A DNA stretch of 64,000 nt from Nothophaeocryptopus gaeumannii (GCA_031771865.1 JASISA010000010.1:2356001-2420000), one strand, 5' to 3'; positions 11,907 through 24,071 are shown, counted from the stretch's first letter. The notes: generated by a model from the letters alone, not told the origin. Numbers and translations are program-made.

Positions 11907-13055
11907 TTACACGAAAAATTTGACAACATCGAGCCCGCAGTCCCGTACAAAGTCTTGAGTTTGTTTCTTGGTCATGCCGTCGAGCTGACCCTTTTCGAGC
12001 TGTCGTAGAACTGGCTCCGGTATGGCGTTCGACATACCGCTCAAGAATGGCATGATATTTTCCTGCGTACTACTGATGGGATTTTCGGATGCCAGCGACT
12101 CAAGGTGGCGAACGAGACCGTTTTCGTTAGGAGGAAAAAGCATGGCGATTGCTGCTTGTCGTATGGATTCCCACTCTGCGATGTCTTCCTCTTCCATCTC
12201 GAGAGAGAATGGGTCATCACGATCCTCATCATCAGTAGTTGACACCTTGTGGCCCCATGCGAATGCCTCATCGATCGCATCTCTCCCTTTGGCTCCGTAG
12301 ACGAGGTACTGCTCGATGCAAGCCTGCAGCATCCAGTCTGCTGCGAGCTGCATCCATTGCGGCGTGAGTCTCGACTCGAACATGCGATGACATGCGGCAG
12401 AGACTTTCATGAACAGCGGAATAAGATCCAGAAGTGACACACATGCAGTCGTACCGTAGAAGGCATCGTCGTATGCATCGTCCTCGGCAGGCCAATGGAG
12501 GCTTTCAAGGACTTCGGCGCGGTTCGATTCAAGTTTCTGCTGGGTGAGCGGAAGTTCGGAGTCGAAAGCAGCCGTATTGTGGTTTGCGGAAGGAACACGC
12601 GATGCATCTCCTATCCACAACTTTGCCCTATCGCTGCTGCTAAGCCACGCCGATTCCAGTGATTCTTTGGCAGGTGTCGTTGCACTCCACGCAAGGCGCT
12701 GAGTAATAAGTGTGACGAGCTGGAGGAGTAGTTGGCGGAAGCGGAGCTCAGAATCGGCCTTGAATTTCGGATATCGGCTGCGGAAGAGGCGGAGGAACTC
12801 GTCGAACTGAGTGAGGGCCAGTGTAAGCGCAGACTCTTCGATCTGTTGGGCATTTCCTGGGCTATGCGCGCTTTCGAAACAGGCATTGATTGCTTGAAAT
12901 GCGAGGTAGTCCAAAATCATATGGTCGACCTCGAGAGAAGTGTCCAAGTCGTGCATTTGTCGCGTCGTGATTGAACGATACGCGTCGTCGGCCAACCTCA
13001 GGCGTTTTGTAGGTCTCTCACCGCTGGCAGGCGTGTTGGCCACCAGTCTGGACAT
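11907..13055 (-). CDS. Conserved-looking hypothetical protein, 382 residues
   Basis: Intronless ORF of 382 residues starting at ATG 13055. I do not recognise the family. The N-terminus has a basic cluster (RPTKRLRLADD) resembling a nuclear localisation signal. The rest is predicted to be largely helical, with an acidic stretch (TTDDEDRDDPFSLEMEEED) around residue 275 and a compact C-terminal helix region ending DVVKFFV. There is no signal peptide, membrane span or catalytic motif. Codon use and the long uninterrupted frame support a real gene. The intergenic region to the FAD oxidase (2.2 kb) is divergent. Confidence 0.75.
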   Translation of the reverse strand: MSRLVANTPASGERPTKRLRLADDAYRSITTRQMHDLDTSLEVDHMILDYLAFQAINACFESAHSPGNAQQIEESALTLALTQFDEFLRLFRSRYPKFKADSELRFRQLLLQLVTLITQRLAWSATTPAKESLESAWLSSSDRAKLWIGDASRVPSANHNTAAFDSELPLTQQKLESNRAEVLESLHWPAEDDAYDDAFYGTTACVSLLDLIPLFMKVSAACHRMFESRLTPQWMQLAADWMLQACIEQYLVYGAKGRDAIDEAFAWGHKVSTTDDEDRDDPFSLEMEEEDIAEWESIRQAAIAMLFPPNENGLVRHLESLASENPISSTQENIMPFLSGMSNAIPEPVLRQLEKGQLDGMTKKQTQDFVRDCGLDVVKFFV

Positions 13056-13340
13056 GTCCCCGTCTTTCCGAGTAGCGGGCCAGATGTATATATCCCAATG
13101 GGGACTTGAAGAGTCTGCTCTCCTGACCGGGCTTGACCCTTGGGCGCTTCAATGGCCAATGCTGCTGTCCAATGCTTCCGCCGAACGACCCACCGGCCGG
13201 TCAGGGCGGTCTCCCTCTCCAATGCTCTTGTGATGATGGTCGTGGATATGATGTCCGCATGATCATCTGTATCAGCTTCGCGCGTGAGTGCTGTTTGCTT
13301 GCGGGTGTTGAGGCAGCGATGTCAAGGTCGATGCATGTCG

Positions 13341-13410
13341 CAGTGCAGTGCAGTGCAGTACAGTACAGCGCAGTACAGCGCAGTACAGCGCAGTACAGTA
13401 CAGTACAGCG
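13341..13410. repeat. 70-bp CAGTR/CAGCG minisatellite (14 x 5 bp)
   Basis: Fourteen contiguous 5-bp units: three cagtg, two cagta, then alternating cagcg and cagta with a final run of three cagta and one cagcg. The middle forms a higher-order 10-bp unit cagtacagcg. GTAC palindromes recur through it. It lies about 0.3 kb upstream of the minus-strand gene at 11907-13055, so copy-number change could affect that promoter; this is inference. Confidence 0.95.
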
Positions 13411-15166
13411 TGACGTGGGGGGTCGTGATTTGGACGCTCGTCTCATCGACGCCATATATCAACACCTGAATCCTCCACAATGGCACCAGCATTGGCCTCG
13501 CCTCCACTCTCTCTGGAATATATAATCTACGGGACCCTCCATCATGGCACCAGCATTACATCAGTCTCACATCCATTATCTCTGATATGCGAGCGGGTTG
13601 GTGACCTGGCCGGAGTACGCGACCACGCCGTTCGTGTCGATTAGTCTTCATGGCAAATGTTGAGTGCATCGACAGCTCATATCTATCTAGCTTGCTGCAA
13701 AAGTAATCATTCCGCAAACTCTACTGATATCGACACCGCCAGGCTCATCCGATGCTTGCACTGGATGCCCTCTATCTGTCCGAAAGGCTAGCTGCAATTC
13801 GCACACGATCAAAACGACCCTTCCTCGCTTTCGGGGAGCTCAGAAGGCAGACACTCGCGTCGGATACGACGATGCACAAGTCTGCCACATGCGTTTCCCC
13901 GATCCAGCATTCAGTCCAGTTCTACCTGTCAAGCCGTGTCTCGGATCGCAGATGCGGATGCATTCTATCCGGACATGGATGTGGAAGCATGCCCTACTCC
14001 ACCCTTGGTGCTCTTGTCAGGGAGCTTGAAGTTCTTTTTCCGCCATCAGGTCATGTCTGCGCTATTTAGCCTGCACTGTCGGCAGACAAAGTAGGGCAGT
14101 TGGCATCTGACAAAGCCATCAGCGAGACGACGGGAGAGCTTTCGTAAGCCCGCTTCACAGGCCCCCGGAATGAGGTCAATGACAGCGTACCCCTGTCGAG
14201 GCTCTGTGAGACTTGGATATTACCGGCATCAATTCCTTCGGATGAAACCCGCTGGCGCATGTGTTTGCGATCGCCGCCTTCCCGCGGAGGAGAGTTTCAA
14301 ATGGGATCCAGGTGAATATCAAGCAGAAGTGAAGTCGGACAGAAGAGGGCGAAACCGCAGCAAGGCTTCAAACGGTTGAGGCGCCCCGTGTGAGGGCTTG
14401 GTCATTTGGTCTGGCATGCTGGCGTGATGCGACTTACGACTGCCGTTTTCAGATCGCTGCACAGATGCGAACCCGTTGCTGTCCTGATCTATTCTTGCAC
14501 CACACCATTCATTGCAAGTGGTACTTGTTGCAATGGACCGTCACTGTTATGCAAACTATCGCATATGTCAGAACCGAACTTCAGCTAGAGTTGGGCTGGC
14601 CATTAGGGTATCCGACATGTGTGGCACTGCTCCATGAGAGCATCTGCAGAGGCATCATGGTACTCAGTCATGGACATGAAACACGCCCGGCGGCGAGTCC
14701 GATGTCTTTAAATGCCATGTATGTACTCGTCACATTCAACGCGAAAGCACTGGACCTCCGTCCCTCGCAACCCGGCTTGTTTGATGTGGATAGTTACATG
14801 CACAACAAAGTTGCGACCAGCCCCCTTACACCGCTGCAGGAGGCTGTGGTGGTTTCCGCGGCCTCAAAGTTTTTCATCATGCTACTTTCAGCGATCCACC
14901 CGATATGTTTAGAAGACCAGCATCTTCGGGCTGAGCCGCTGGCATCACCGCTACGCTCACACTCGGTCTTCTGAATCCATGAACCTTGCACGTCAAACCC
15001 CAGATCTACTTTGGTACAGACCTGGGGACCCCTATTCGACGGAAGGACGCCGATGGGAGACTAGCGACTTCAGACGTTTCAGACGTGCTGGGCCCACAAG
15101 GATCGAAATTATAGTCACCTCTGATCACCATGTTGGGGAAATGAAGCAGAGGAGGGCTGCAAAATC

Positions 15167-15172
15167 TATAAA
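15167..15172 (+). promoter_or_regulatory. TATA box of the FAD oxidase gene
   Basis: The sequence tataaa lies 73 bp upstream of the chosen ATG at 15245, a spacing common for TATA-driven fungal genes. It supports the chosen start, although no signal peptide follows it. Confidence 0.6.
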
Positions 15173-15244
15173 GGGCGACACTCAACGTGCGAAACCCACG
15201 ATGCATACACGCTTTCGCTCTCGCTCGCGCGTGTCTGCAATCCG

Positions 15245-16934
15245 ATGGCCGATACAGGGTTGGCTAAAGGTCTCGACAGCGCTCTGGGAGCCTTGGGTGG
15301 TGGCTTTGCTCAACTGAAACCTGCTCTCCAGGATGCGTCGCAGAGCTTTGGGGGAGCTGTTGGTGACTTGGGGGGGCTCATACCTCCACGCAATGCTTTT
15401 CAGGAGTGCATATCGGTGGCTCTTGGCGGCAACACGAATCTGTATGCGTTCCCTCAAGATTTTCTGTTTGCGGTGACAGATGAGCATCCATACAATTTGG
15501 ACTTTCCGTGGACGCCAGCAGCGGTTGTATACCCCAGGCATGCTCACGACGTATCGAGCGTGGTCGTCTGTGCGAGTCAATATGGCATTTCGGCGCAGGC
15601 AAAGAGCGGAGGCCACAACTACCAAAACTTTGGTAAGAATACCACTTCGAGATGGTACAACACAAGGCTGACATGCGTTCATAGGCCTAGGAGGCATGGA
15701 TGGTGCACTATCCATAGACTTGAGGGACCTGGAAGACTTCACCTACAACCCATACGACCAGACCGTGACTTTTGGGCCCGGCAATCGACTTGCGGACCTA
15801 GACAGACACCTCGCCGCAATCGACAGAGTGATGGCCTACGGTGTCGTGGGAGACATTGGTACAGGCGGACATCTTGCAATCGGAGGGCTCGGTCCGCTAT
15901 CACGACAATTAGGAATTGCGGCAGATCAGATCATATCGGCTCAATGCGTACTGGGAGATGGAAGAATCGTTACAGCCTCGGATTGGGAGAATCCGGATCT
16001 GTTCTTTGCCATCAAGGGGGCGGCGTGGTCTTTCGCGATAGTGACTAGCTTCACGATGCAGACTTCGCCTCCGCCGAGTGAAGTCACAAGCTTTCAATAT
16101 AACATCACGGTGGGAAGGTTCGCGGATCTCTCGACTACGTTCAAGCGATGGCAGGACTTTATCTCGAACCCTGCTCTCACGCGGCTGTTCGCATCGACGT
16201 TGACCTTGGCGGAGCCCGGCCTCATGATCTATTCCGGCACCTTCTACGGCGACAAGGAGTCCTTTAATCGTCTCGGCCTAGAACCCATCCTCCCCTTCGG
16301 ACAAGAAGCATACGGCATCAGCGTCGTGAGCAGCGTCGTCACACACTTGATCTACGACCTCATCGACCTCTCATACGACACATTCGGCGGCATTCCAGCA
16401 CATTTCTACTCCAACAGCCTCAAATTCACCCCTCAGACAACCCTCCCAGACTCCGCCGTCGATGCCCTCTTCCAATACTTTGACACAGTCGACAAAGGCA
16501 CACTCATCTGGTTCATAGTCTGGGACTTTCAAGGCGGTCGTATCTCCGACATCTCGCAAACTGCAACCGCTTACTGGCATCGTGACGCGCTCTACTTCAG
16601 CCAAGGATACGTCGTGAATCCTTTAGGACCCGTCAGCCAGACCTCGAAAGATTTCCTGATAGGCATGAATCGGATTGCTCAAGAGGCTGTGCCGGTGGGT
16701 GAGGCGGCGTATGCTGGGTATGTGGACCCGTACTTGAGGGAGCCGTTGACGGCGTATTGGGGTGGGAATGTACCCAGATTGGTACAGATCAAGGGGCAGT
16801 ATGATCCAGGGAACGTTTTTCGGAATCCGCAGAGTATACCGACGCCTTGGGGCGTTGGATGGGCGCCGGGGCCTGCGTCGCCGCCGGGAGGGAGGTTAAA
16901 GCATAAGCATAGAAGGCATGCGGTAGAGAGTTGA
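15245..16934 (+). CDS. FAD-linked oxidoreductase with BBE domain (glucooligosaccharide oxidase-like)
   Basis: Two exons, 15245-15632 and 15685-16934, with a 52-bp intron (donor gtaaga, acceptor catag), give 545 residues. The FAD-binding PCMH-type domain shows AKSGGHNYQNFG, whose His is the usual site of covalent flavin linkage in this family. The position that holds the second, cysteinyl linkage in bicovalent oxidases reads GTGGHLAIGG here, with no Cys, so a single covalent bond is likely. The C-terminal BBE segment is clear (LVQIKGQYDPGNVFRNPQSI). Such enzymes oxidise sugars, oligosaccharides or secondary-metabolite intermediates with O2. I see no signal peptide from this ATG, so a further 5' exon cannot be excluded. 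The distance to the NRPS-like gene (5 kb, one gene between) makes a pathway link possible but weak. Confidence 0.9.
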
Positions 16935-19900
16935 AAGTAGAAAGCTCCTCCATGCTATGTTGACAGCTTCTTTCTCATATAGAGATGATCGCATCAGGAG
17001 CGATGGTAGTCCCAAACAGTGTAACAATCTGCAGCATTGCAAACCCAGAGACTATAGTTCGCTTGAGCAAAATGTCCAAGCATGCCACGCTTTCCATATC
17101 GTCTCTTAGGATATCAGGTGAGTCGCTCGAGTAGTGTCGACTACACTTCACATAATCCAATTTACCTTGTTGCCTTACAGCATCACCCAAACATTTCAAT
17201 CCTCGTACTTTACAACTAAACGCACACGCATCTGCACAATACAATAATGTACAACACGAACAATACATGAAGTCGGCTTCGCATCAAACCCATCGACCGA
17301 CTGCCCGATCATCTAGCGCCAGCACCAGCATCAATGCATTCTTAGAACAGAGCCCTCACAGGGCAGTCAAGACTAGGAACTCGTCCGCGAGAATTAGGAC
17401 GAAGCCCGTGCAAATTCAGTCCCATTCGCTCTTGACATGTAGTATGCAGAGAGCGAGTAGCATGTCACAAGGATTGTGAACCCGGTCGGACAACGGGTTC
17501 TTGGGAAGCCGAAAATCCCATCATCGCACTTTTCGATGGACTGGGATGCATGACGAAAGAGAGAATACGGCTGACAAGGGCCCTCCGTGGTGCGATTGCA
17601 ATGCGCTACTGCTCTTGAGTGAATGGAGGCTGTGTTGCGCGTCAGATGGCATGGGATGGATTGCTATCGCGTGTCCGTCAGCATCATCAGGACCGCCTTG
17701 TGATGTTGAACAACGGATGTCGTCTCCGCGCTCAGGAGAATGAGAAAAGCCGGAACGGATGAAAGACCCGGTCCGTATCGCGCTAAGCATAATGATATCA
17801 ACAGATAACTCCAGCCAAAGGATTACTTTGATCCGACCGATTCTGCGGGCAGCGGCATCGCATGGACTTTTGCTTCCAGTCTGCTTGCAATCGCAGTGAC
17901 ATCTTCCTGAGAGATGATGACTGATTCACCCTACGCAATTCCACATGCTCGAACCACGCGCGCCGCCTACTTCAATCCATCCAAGTACGGTGTCGGCGTT
18001 GTTATTGCCGCATTCAGTTGCCAATTCTTCTTCCTCGCTCGTACTGTATTCTAGGATCGACGAAGGGATCGAGGACGACCAGTGGAAGCGGAAACGGCTC
18101 GGCAAGATCGAGATGCACAGAGCACCACACAGGCCTTCGCCCTTCGATAAACTACGCCACGATTACACGAACTAGGAAACTCGGTGCTCCGGGTTCCCGC
18201 AATGCAGCCCTTGTCTAGCACGTGTATGCGGTATCGTGGTACGGCCGCGTACTTTGGCATCATGCCGCGAATGCAAGGCTGGCTGGCCGTATACTCCAAT
18301 AGTGTAGTTTGTAGAGCAGCGAGATCGGAGGACATGTCTGCTTCTGGAATACGCATCTTGTCCATGCATGCCGTGCAGCAGCGACCAGTCAAGCTTTGCA
18401 AAGCCGCGTGAAGTTAGCAAACAATGTAGAAGTTTGTATCCTTATCGACAATTCTAAGCCGCGGAAGCTAGTGCTGCAAGAAGAGCAGCGGTATAGCGGA
18501 CGGTAGCCATTGATCGCAGGTCACTGGGCTTCATATCGTGCGCACTCTTTCGTCCTCCGAGAAAGATACGCATAGCGGTATCTTGTGCCTGAGAAAGATA
18601 CCCAGAGCGGTATCTTGTGTTTGAAAATACCGCTCAAACGTCATCGCCTGATCGTGGTCTTCAGATCGGGTTCCATTCTGTTCTGTAGAATGCACAAGTT
18701 CGCTCATGGATGAATGCCTGCTTCGGGCCTCACAGGAACCATTGCGGCCGATACCGATCGAAGATGCTATCAACGCACATGGACCATTAGCAGAGCACAC
18801 GCGTTTCACATTACCACCCGCGTCCGCCATGCGACCGGGTCTGGCTCCATGGAGCAGTGTGAAGACCAACCAGCGCATACCAGAGCAAAGCTTGGCCGCG
18901 GAAAATTCTCCCTTTCTCGATCTGCCAACTGTATCCCACGACGTCATACATGAACGCGGCTCCGAATTCAATGCCCGCGGACGCGCGAAGGAGGTTTCTC
19001 GGGGCGTCTACTTTCGCACGTTGGTGACTGGTCCGGACTTCTATACACCAGTCAAGCTTTCCTTCAAGTGAGTCGTTCGTCGTTCAGTCCTTGCTGCTGT
19101 AGGCAAAGGTAAAGAAGAAGGCTCACGCTCGCTTGATGATGCTGTGTGGTGATGCGCCCATGCATGGAATGTTCGACGGTCGCTACCTTAACGCTATTCG
19201 AGCCGAGGGCCTGGTATCGCCGTTGTTCTGGGACTTGACGATCACAGTCTTTCACCTGCAAAATAAGCTGCTTTCTCATCATACCTTCAGCAGATTTGAC
19301 GGGGTTTTCAGCCTCGTTTGCAAAGAGTTGGTGGTGTTGGCTGCTCCTTTGTTGCCGGTTGTCGGTCATCTTTTCTCGTCATCGGCCGCTGGTCCCAAAT
19401 TGCCTCAGCGCTTCAGCTTGCCTTGCGTCAACTCGAGTGACTGTGCCCTTCGTTACGTTAGTTCTATCGAATGCTTGCACTCCACTGTTTGCGTGCGCTC
19501 ACAGACCAAGCTGGAACCTGTCGATCCTTTGAGATTACGAATCGAACTTTTCTAGAAGGAATGAGGGTGGATCTATCATCACCACGTGCGCTTTAGTGAG
19601 GAATCGCACTTGATCACTGCGTGAAAAGTTGAATACCCATGTCGCATCTCTCGTTCGAGTGTGGTGATAGGCTGGTGAGTCAAACATACAAACATCTGCA
19701 TAGTGTTGTCATCCCGTCGCAGTGGCGTCTTCATAAACACCTTGAGAAGAGAGTTGGACTAAAATTCGGCATGCTCACGACCTCACGGCTTGACGGACGG
19801 AGATTGTACTCGGGATCAGCACCCGAATGGAGAACGGTCGCCCAAGAGTCACAGCACTATCAGTAATCGAGTGCCCGGACAAAAAGCGCGGCTTTGAAGC

Positions 19901-20287
19901 GATGTGCAGTAGTAGGAGTTTGGTTGGACGAGGATTCAGGGCGTGCGGTGAATTTGCGATTCCTGCACTGATTTCGTCAGCGAGCGCTTTCGTTTCCGAT
20001 GGAGCGTATTCGGACGAACTGCGATCTGCGTTCCTCTACGGAGCGCGCATCCCTGGGGCACAGAATTGCGACTAAAATTGTCGGTGCACTTACTGGTGCC
20101 ATGTGGCATGCTTCATGCAAGCCACTGCTGAGAAGGTGTGCTTTGATTATCAGCGCCCAAGAGGTTTCGCAGACAAAATTTTCAGTTGAGCAATGTGATG
20201 GTGTTAACGAAACCTTGTTCGCGACCTCTGATGCTCACGAGAGCAGCTTCGTGAGATATTACCTAACTACAGGGCTTTTCGAACACA
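16935..20287. other. Gene-poor region between FAD oxidase and epimerase
   Basis: About 3.35 kb. Open frames of 60-146 codons occur on both strands but lack domains and overlap one another. The only structured element is the 32-bp tandem repeat at 18559-18622. The frame at 18706-19071 has a plausible length but no recognisable feature. I call no gene here. Confidence 0.45.
18559..18622. repeat. Tandem 32-bp repeat, each unit holding an inverted repeat
   Basis: Two adjoining 32-bp units (18559-18590 and 18591-18622) differ at a few positions. Each contains gatac...gcggtatc, which can pair as a short hairpin. A third partial match (aaataccgctc) follows at about 18625. It could be a protein-binding site cluster or slippage product; no nearby gene is identified. 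Confidence 0.8.
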
Positions 20288-21350
20288 TTACTCTACCCAC
20301 GCCCTGTAGATGGTGCGGCTGCCCCAAAGCTGACCTTTCTTCAGCAAGACTTGATGTTTCCATTGATCGTTGTTGACAGCATCCACATAGCGACTTGCTT
20401 CGATGCAAAGCCCGCTGCGTGGCCCTCGAGTAGGTTGGCCATCCATCTCGGGAACGTTTATAAAGCGCCCGGTATAGAATTGGAAAGCAGGCTCGGTGCT
20501 GAGGGCTTCGAAGTGAATATTAGTGTTCGGATGAGAAAGCTCAATCAACTTCTTGATTGGTGTTTTCCGAGAGTCGAGTGGTATACTCGAAGGATCTGGG
20601 TTGATAATGAAGCAGTGGTCTGGATCAGGCTTCTCTGCGTCAAGGATGAACTCCTTGTTCGCTTCAAACTCCGGATAGGGCTCAATAGCTCCGGTCGGTA
20701 TGCTGGTACTGTCGGTTGGCAGATGCAAGTTCGTGTGCACGATGGCTTTGGTGCCTTCAATAGTGGGGCCATCTGAGATGTTGAAGTAGCTATGTTCTCG
20801 GTCAGCACTAGGGTTTTCTGACAGAGAACAGCTCGCAATACCTATGATTCGTCAAGCTCACCGCCGTCTCTTCGACTTCATCGCCTACCAGCTCTGCCTC
20901 ATACTCAATCTCCAAGCTCGTCTTCTCTCGGCCGTTATCCAGCTCCACGGAGGGCGTGTACCACAGGCGCATCTCAACTGTCCCCGGAAACCCTTCCTCG
21001 CCGTCTTTGCTCAGATACTGGAACAGCACAGCTTGTTTTCCATTGCGAGTGGTGGGCGTTGGCCCTTCAAAATCCTTCTTATCCCAGCCCTGTGCGCCTC
21101 CATGTAAGCAGTTGGGCCCGTTGTTCGCAGCCAACTCGTAGCTCTTGCCATTCAGATTGTTGATCTTTGCGCCTGCGATCCTGTTCGCGACGCGGCCGAT
21201 GTTGGCGCCAAAGAATGGGCTTTTCTCGCTCTTGTAGGACGCTGCTGATGGGAAGCCGAGCGTAATGTTCCTGCCTCCAACTCGGAACTTCTGAATGATG
21301 CCGCCTTGCGGGAGAAAGGTGAAAGCGTCGGAGACCTTGGAGTCCGCCAT
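20288..21350 (-). CDS. Aldose 1-epimerase (galactose mutarotase)
   Basis: Two exons, 21350-20842 and 20789-20288, with a 52-bp intron, give 336 residues. The protein interconverts alpha and beta anomers of aldoses such as galactose or glucose, and is probably cytosolic as there is no signal peptide. Family landmarks are in order: NIGRVANRIAGA, NNGPNCLHGG with the substrate His, SLTNHSYFN assembled across the intron, PDHCFI, and the catalytic-Glu region GLCIEASRYVDAVN near the C-terminus. The length matches the family. The upstream neighbour on the same strand is a Zn2Cys6 regulator; no functional link is evident. Confidence 0.95.
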
Positions 21351-22305
21351 GGCGTCGCTGTCGCTGTCGCAGAAGCTGTGGAGTTTAGTAGTGAGCTATA
21401 TGTCAGATATGGTAAACGTGTGAGGACGGGGTCTTTGTGAAGCTGTGTGTTCTCAAGGCACTTGGTGCCATTGTGGAGCCGACTGGCTGCTCTACGAGGG
21501 GAAGCACTTTAGCCTCATTACGACGCGTCGTGGAGGGACCAAGTCTACGACGGAATAATTGTACACTGCTCGACTTCTTCCGCCGTGCAAAATGTGTATC
21601 TTGATCGTCTGAGGTCGCTATAATGTGAACGGGAGGGAGAGCGGTCGCCATCTACAAAGATTGATTCGGCCGAGCCAAGAAAGACTCCGGTTGCCCATGG
21701 AGCCTTCTCCAACTTTCCCAAAGTCGGCGACTGACTCCCTCCTTCGCACGACTTCACCTCCTCTTTCGTTGCGGACCACAAGGAACAGTATTGGGAACAG
21801 AAGCAAAGGCAAAGAGACTCATGGCCCGTGAGACCACACACCACGCACGACAGTAAGCATCGTCTCCGCTTTAAAGTCCACCAAGACTCTTACTTGGGCG
21901 GGGTCAGAGGCTCGACTTAGGATGAACCATTGATTGAGACCGTGTATTGTCTTGAACTTGAAACGGGGGTATCATTCTTTTGGTTCTGTTGCATTGAGCA
22001 GCAGCTTCAGAACCAACAAAGCTAAAGAAAAGGCTCTTCGGCGAGTGACCGAGCGGTGAGCAACCAGTACCAATGTACAGTACATGCTCGCCATCAGCCC
22101 TTTGCCTCTTTTCGGGCAATCCATACACAAGCAAGCCCTCCTATGGTCCAAACTCCAGTACAGTGGACGTTTCTAATCCTTCGCTTGAACGCAGCAAATA
22201 AGAGAAGTCATTACAACTCATACCCCCACAAAGCCAGCGGACCGGATGGTGCGGCTATCCCAAGTGTCATCCCCAAACGCCACAAATAGAAGTACAGGCA
22301 TCCCC
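21351..22305. other. Intergenic region
   Basis: About 0.95 kb between the epimerase start and the stop of the Zn2Cys6 gene, both on the minus strand. It should hold the epimerase promoter and the regulator's 3' UTR. Short frames on both strands are not convincing. Confidence 0.5.
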
Positions 22306-23460
22306 TCATGTCATTACCGAGATGAATTGGTTGAACTCCATCTCCATCTGCATTGGATCGCCCCCTTGCATCGAGCCCAAGGTACCGTCTTGGAGCTTGG
22401 GCATGTTGCTGAAGCTGTTTGACAGCTGTGGGTACGATGGGAGCCCAGTTTGTGTCATATCGAAAGATGGCGATGTGTTTTCCCATTGGCCGTAACCGCC
22501 AAGGCCACCCATACTTTGGTCGAGCTCTGGAGTTTGGACTGCAAAGTCGGATCGCATCATGAACTTGCTGGTCGGCTCTGGATATGCCCACTCTGCGTGG
22601 TATAGTTGAGGATCGTTGTTGAGAGGTGAGCTGTGCTGTAGAGGGGACGGTTGCAATGTCGGTGGAGGGAAAGACCTTCGTTGGCTGGGAGCGGGACTGT
22701 GCGTAGCAGGTGTCGGCGGTTGGCTGCTGAAGTTGTTGTAACTCTCTTTGAACAACGCAGGCTTGGAGATCGTGGGAGTTCCATGCGAGTGCGAGCGTCC
22801 GTGGCTGTGTTCGGAATCCGAGCTGATTGATCCTCGCCTGTGGTGTGACGTGTATCCAGCACCATCAGCCAACAAACGCGATTGGAGCTTCTCGCAGTCC
22901 TCTTCGAACGCCTCGACTTCGCCCGACCCGTCGTGTTTCGCTTCGAGGAGGTCCAAGGCAGCCAAGATGTCATGTGTGAGTGGATTGCCATTCGCCTCTG
23001 CCAAGGGAGCACCTTTCCAAGCGTCTGCCGAAACCAGTCTCCTATACATCTCTTGCAGGCCAGAAACGAGTTGAGTTTGTTGCTGCTCTAGCATCTCGAC
23101 GTATCCCTTTGGGTAGACCTTGTCGTGGGACTTCTTACGCTCGCTGATATATCGTAGTTAGTACTCGAGCGGTTGTGTTCATTCGATCAACGGGGAAACG
23201 TACCCAAAGACGCAAATAGCATTGTCGGCCTTGCATCGAGAACATGGATGTGAGCCATCGCACTTGCTCTTCTTCAATCTGCATCGATCGCAAGCTTTGC
23301 ACACTCGTTTCCTGATCCCGTCTGCCGAGGAGTCTTGCGATGCTGTCCGTTGTGGGTGGGCCATTTTGTTGACAGGCGAGTGAGCAGACGATGTCATGCT
23401 GTGGGAATGATATGGAACAGTGTTGTTCAAGGTGTGCAACGCTGCACGATGGGACGACAT
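22306..23460 (-). CDS. Zn2Cys6 transcription factor, Fluffy-like
   Basis: Two exons, 23460-23204 and 23143-22306, joined across a 60-bp intron (donor gtacgt, acceptor atatcag), give 364 residues. The binuclear zinc cluster is complete (CKACDRCRLKKSKCDG, then CSRCKADNAIC) near residues 54-82. It is followed by ERKKSHDKVYPKGYVEMLEQ, a linker and dimerisation helix I associate with Neurospora Fluffy-type developmental regulators. The remainder is Ser/Pro/Gln-rich, with a His/Ser-rich stretch and Met/Gln-rich C-terminus typical of activation domains. No fungal_trans middle domain is present, and the protein is short for the class. It is likely nuclear and regulates conidiation or other development; that role is inferred from the family. 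Confidence 0.88.
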
Positions 23461-24036
23461 TGGGGGCAGTCTGTATCTTGTGGGATGTTTCGATGACGGA
23501 TGTCCAGATCAAGACAGATCTATTGCATCAGATGGGAGGATAGGTTCGCAGTAGAGAGCCGCATATGAGAGAGTCTTACGAACAGAACTGTGAGTATTGC
23601 AGAGGAGGGAGTGGATATGATATAGCTCGCTGGGCCGCATTACCTGCGCAATGAGACCGAATCCTAGGCCAGTACTAAACCCCGGTCCTCTTGTGCAAGA
23701 ACTCTCAGCAGACGGAACCTCATGTCATCGTCTCCCGTCGAGACTAAGTGGCAAGTAGCAGGGGCAGAGGCTTGTCGGGCACGGCTCTTGCCTGCAGCGC
23801 GGCAACAGGGCATATCCACTCTGTCACGGCGACCCAAAAGATACATGCTGGAGCCTGCATTCAAACGTGCATGCCTAGCCAAACTCTGCTCTGAACTCTG
23901 CGGTAGTGGCCCATGCGCAGCGCGCTGACACAACTCTCGTAAAGTGTGACTGACCGATTCCGCAGCAGCATCCAAAGGACGTCCGTACGGACCAACCCAG
24001 CCGATTTGATATCGTTTGTATCGCTCCGTCGATAAT

Positions 24037-24071
24037 GTATCGAGTGCGTGTGTGTGAGTGTGTGTGTCATG
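24037..24071. repeat. Imperfect (GT)n microsatellite
   Basis: A run of gtg/tgt dinucleotides interrupted by ga and gc steps, in non-coding DNA upstream of the Fluffy-like gene. No function inferred. Confidence 0.8.

Larger units (their letters stand above)
13056..15244. other. Divergent intergenic region with a minisatellite
   Basis: About 2.2 kb between the 382-residue unknown (minus) and the FAD oxidase (plus). It contains the 5-bp minisatellite at 13341-13410 and a TATA box at 15167. The 194-codon frame at 14390-14974 has no domain or sensible composition, so I do not call it. Confidence 0.5.

Noticed and set aside
14390..14974. 194-codon open frame upstream of the FAD oxidase
   Set aside because: No domain, odd His/Cys/Trp-rich composition, no promoter or splice support; overlapping frames are similarly open.
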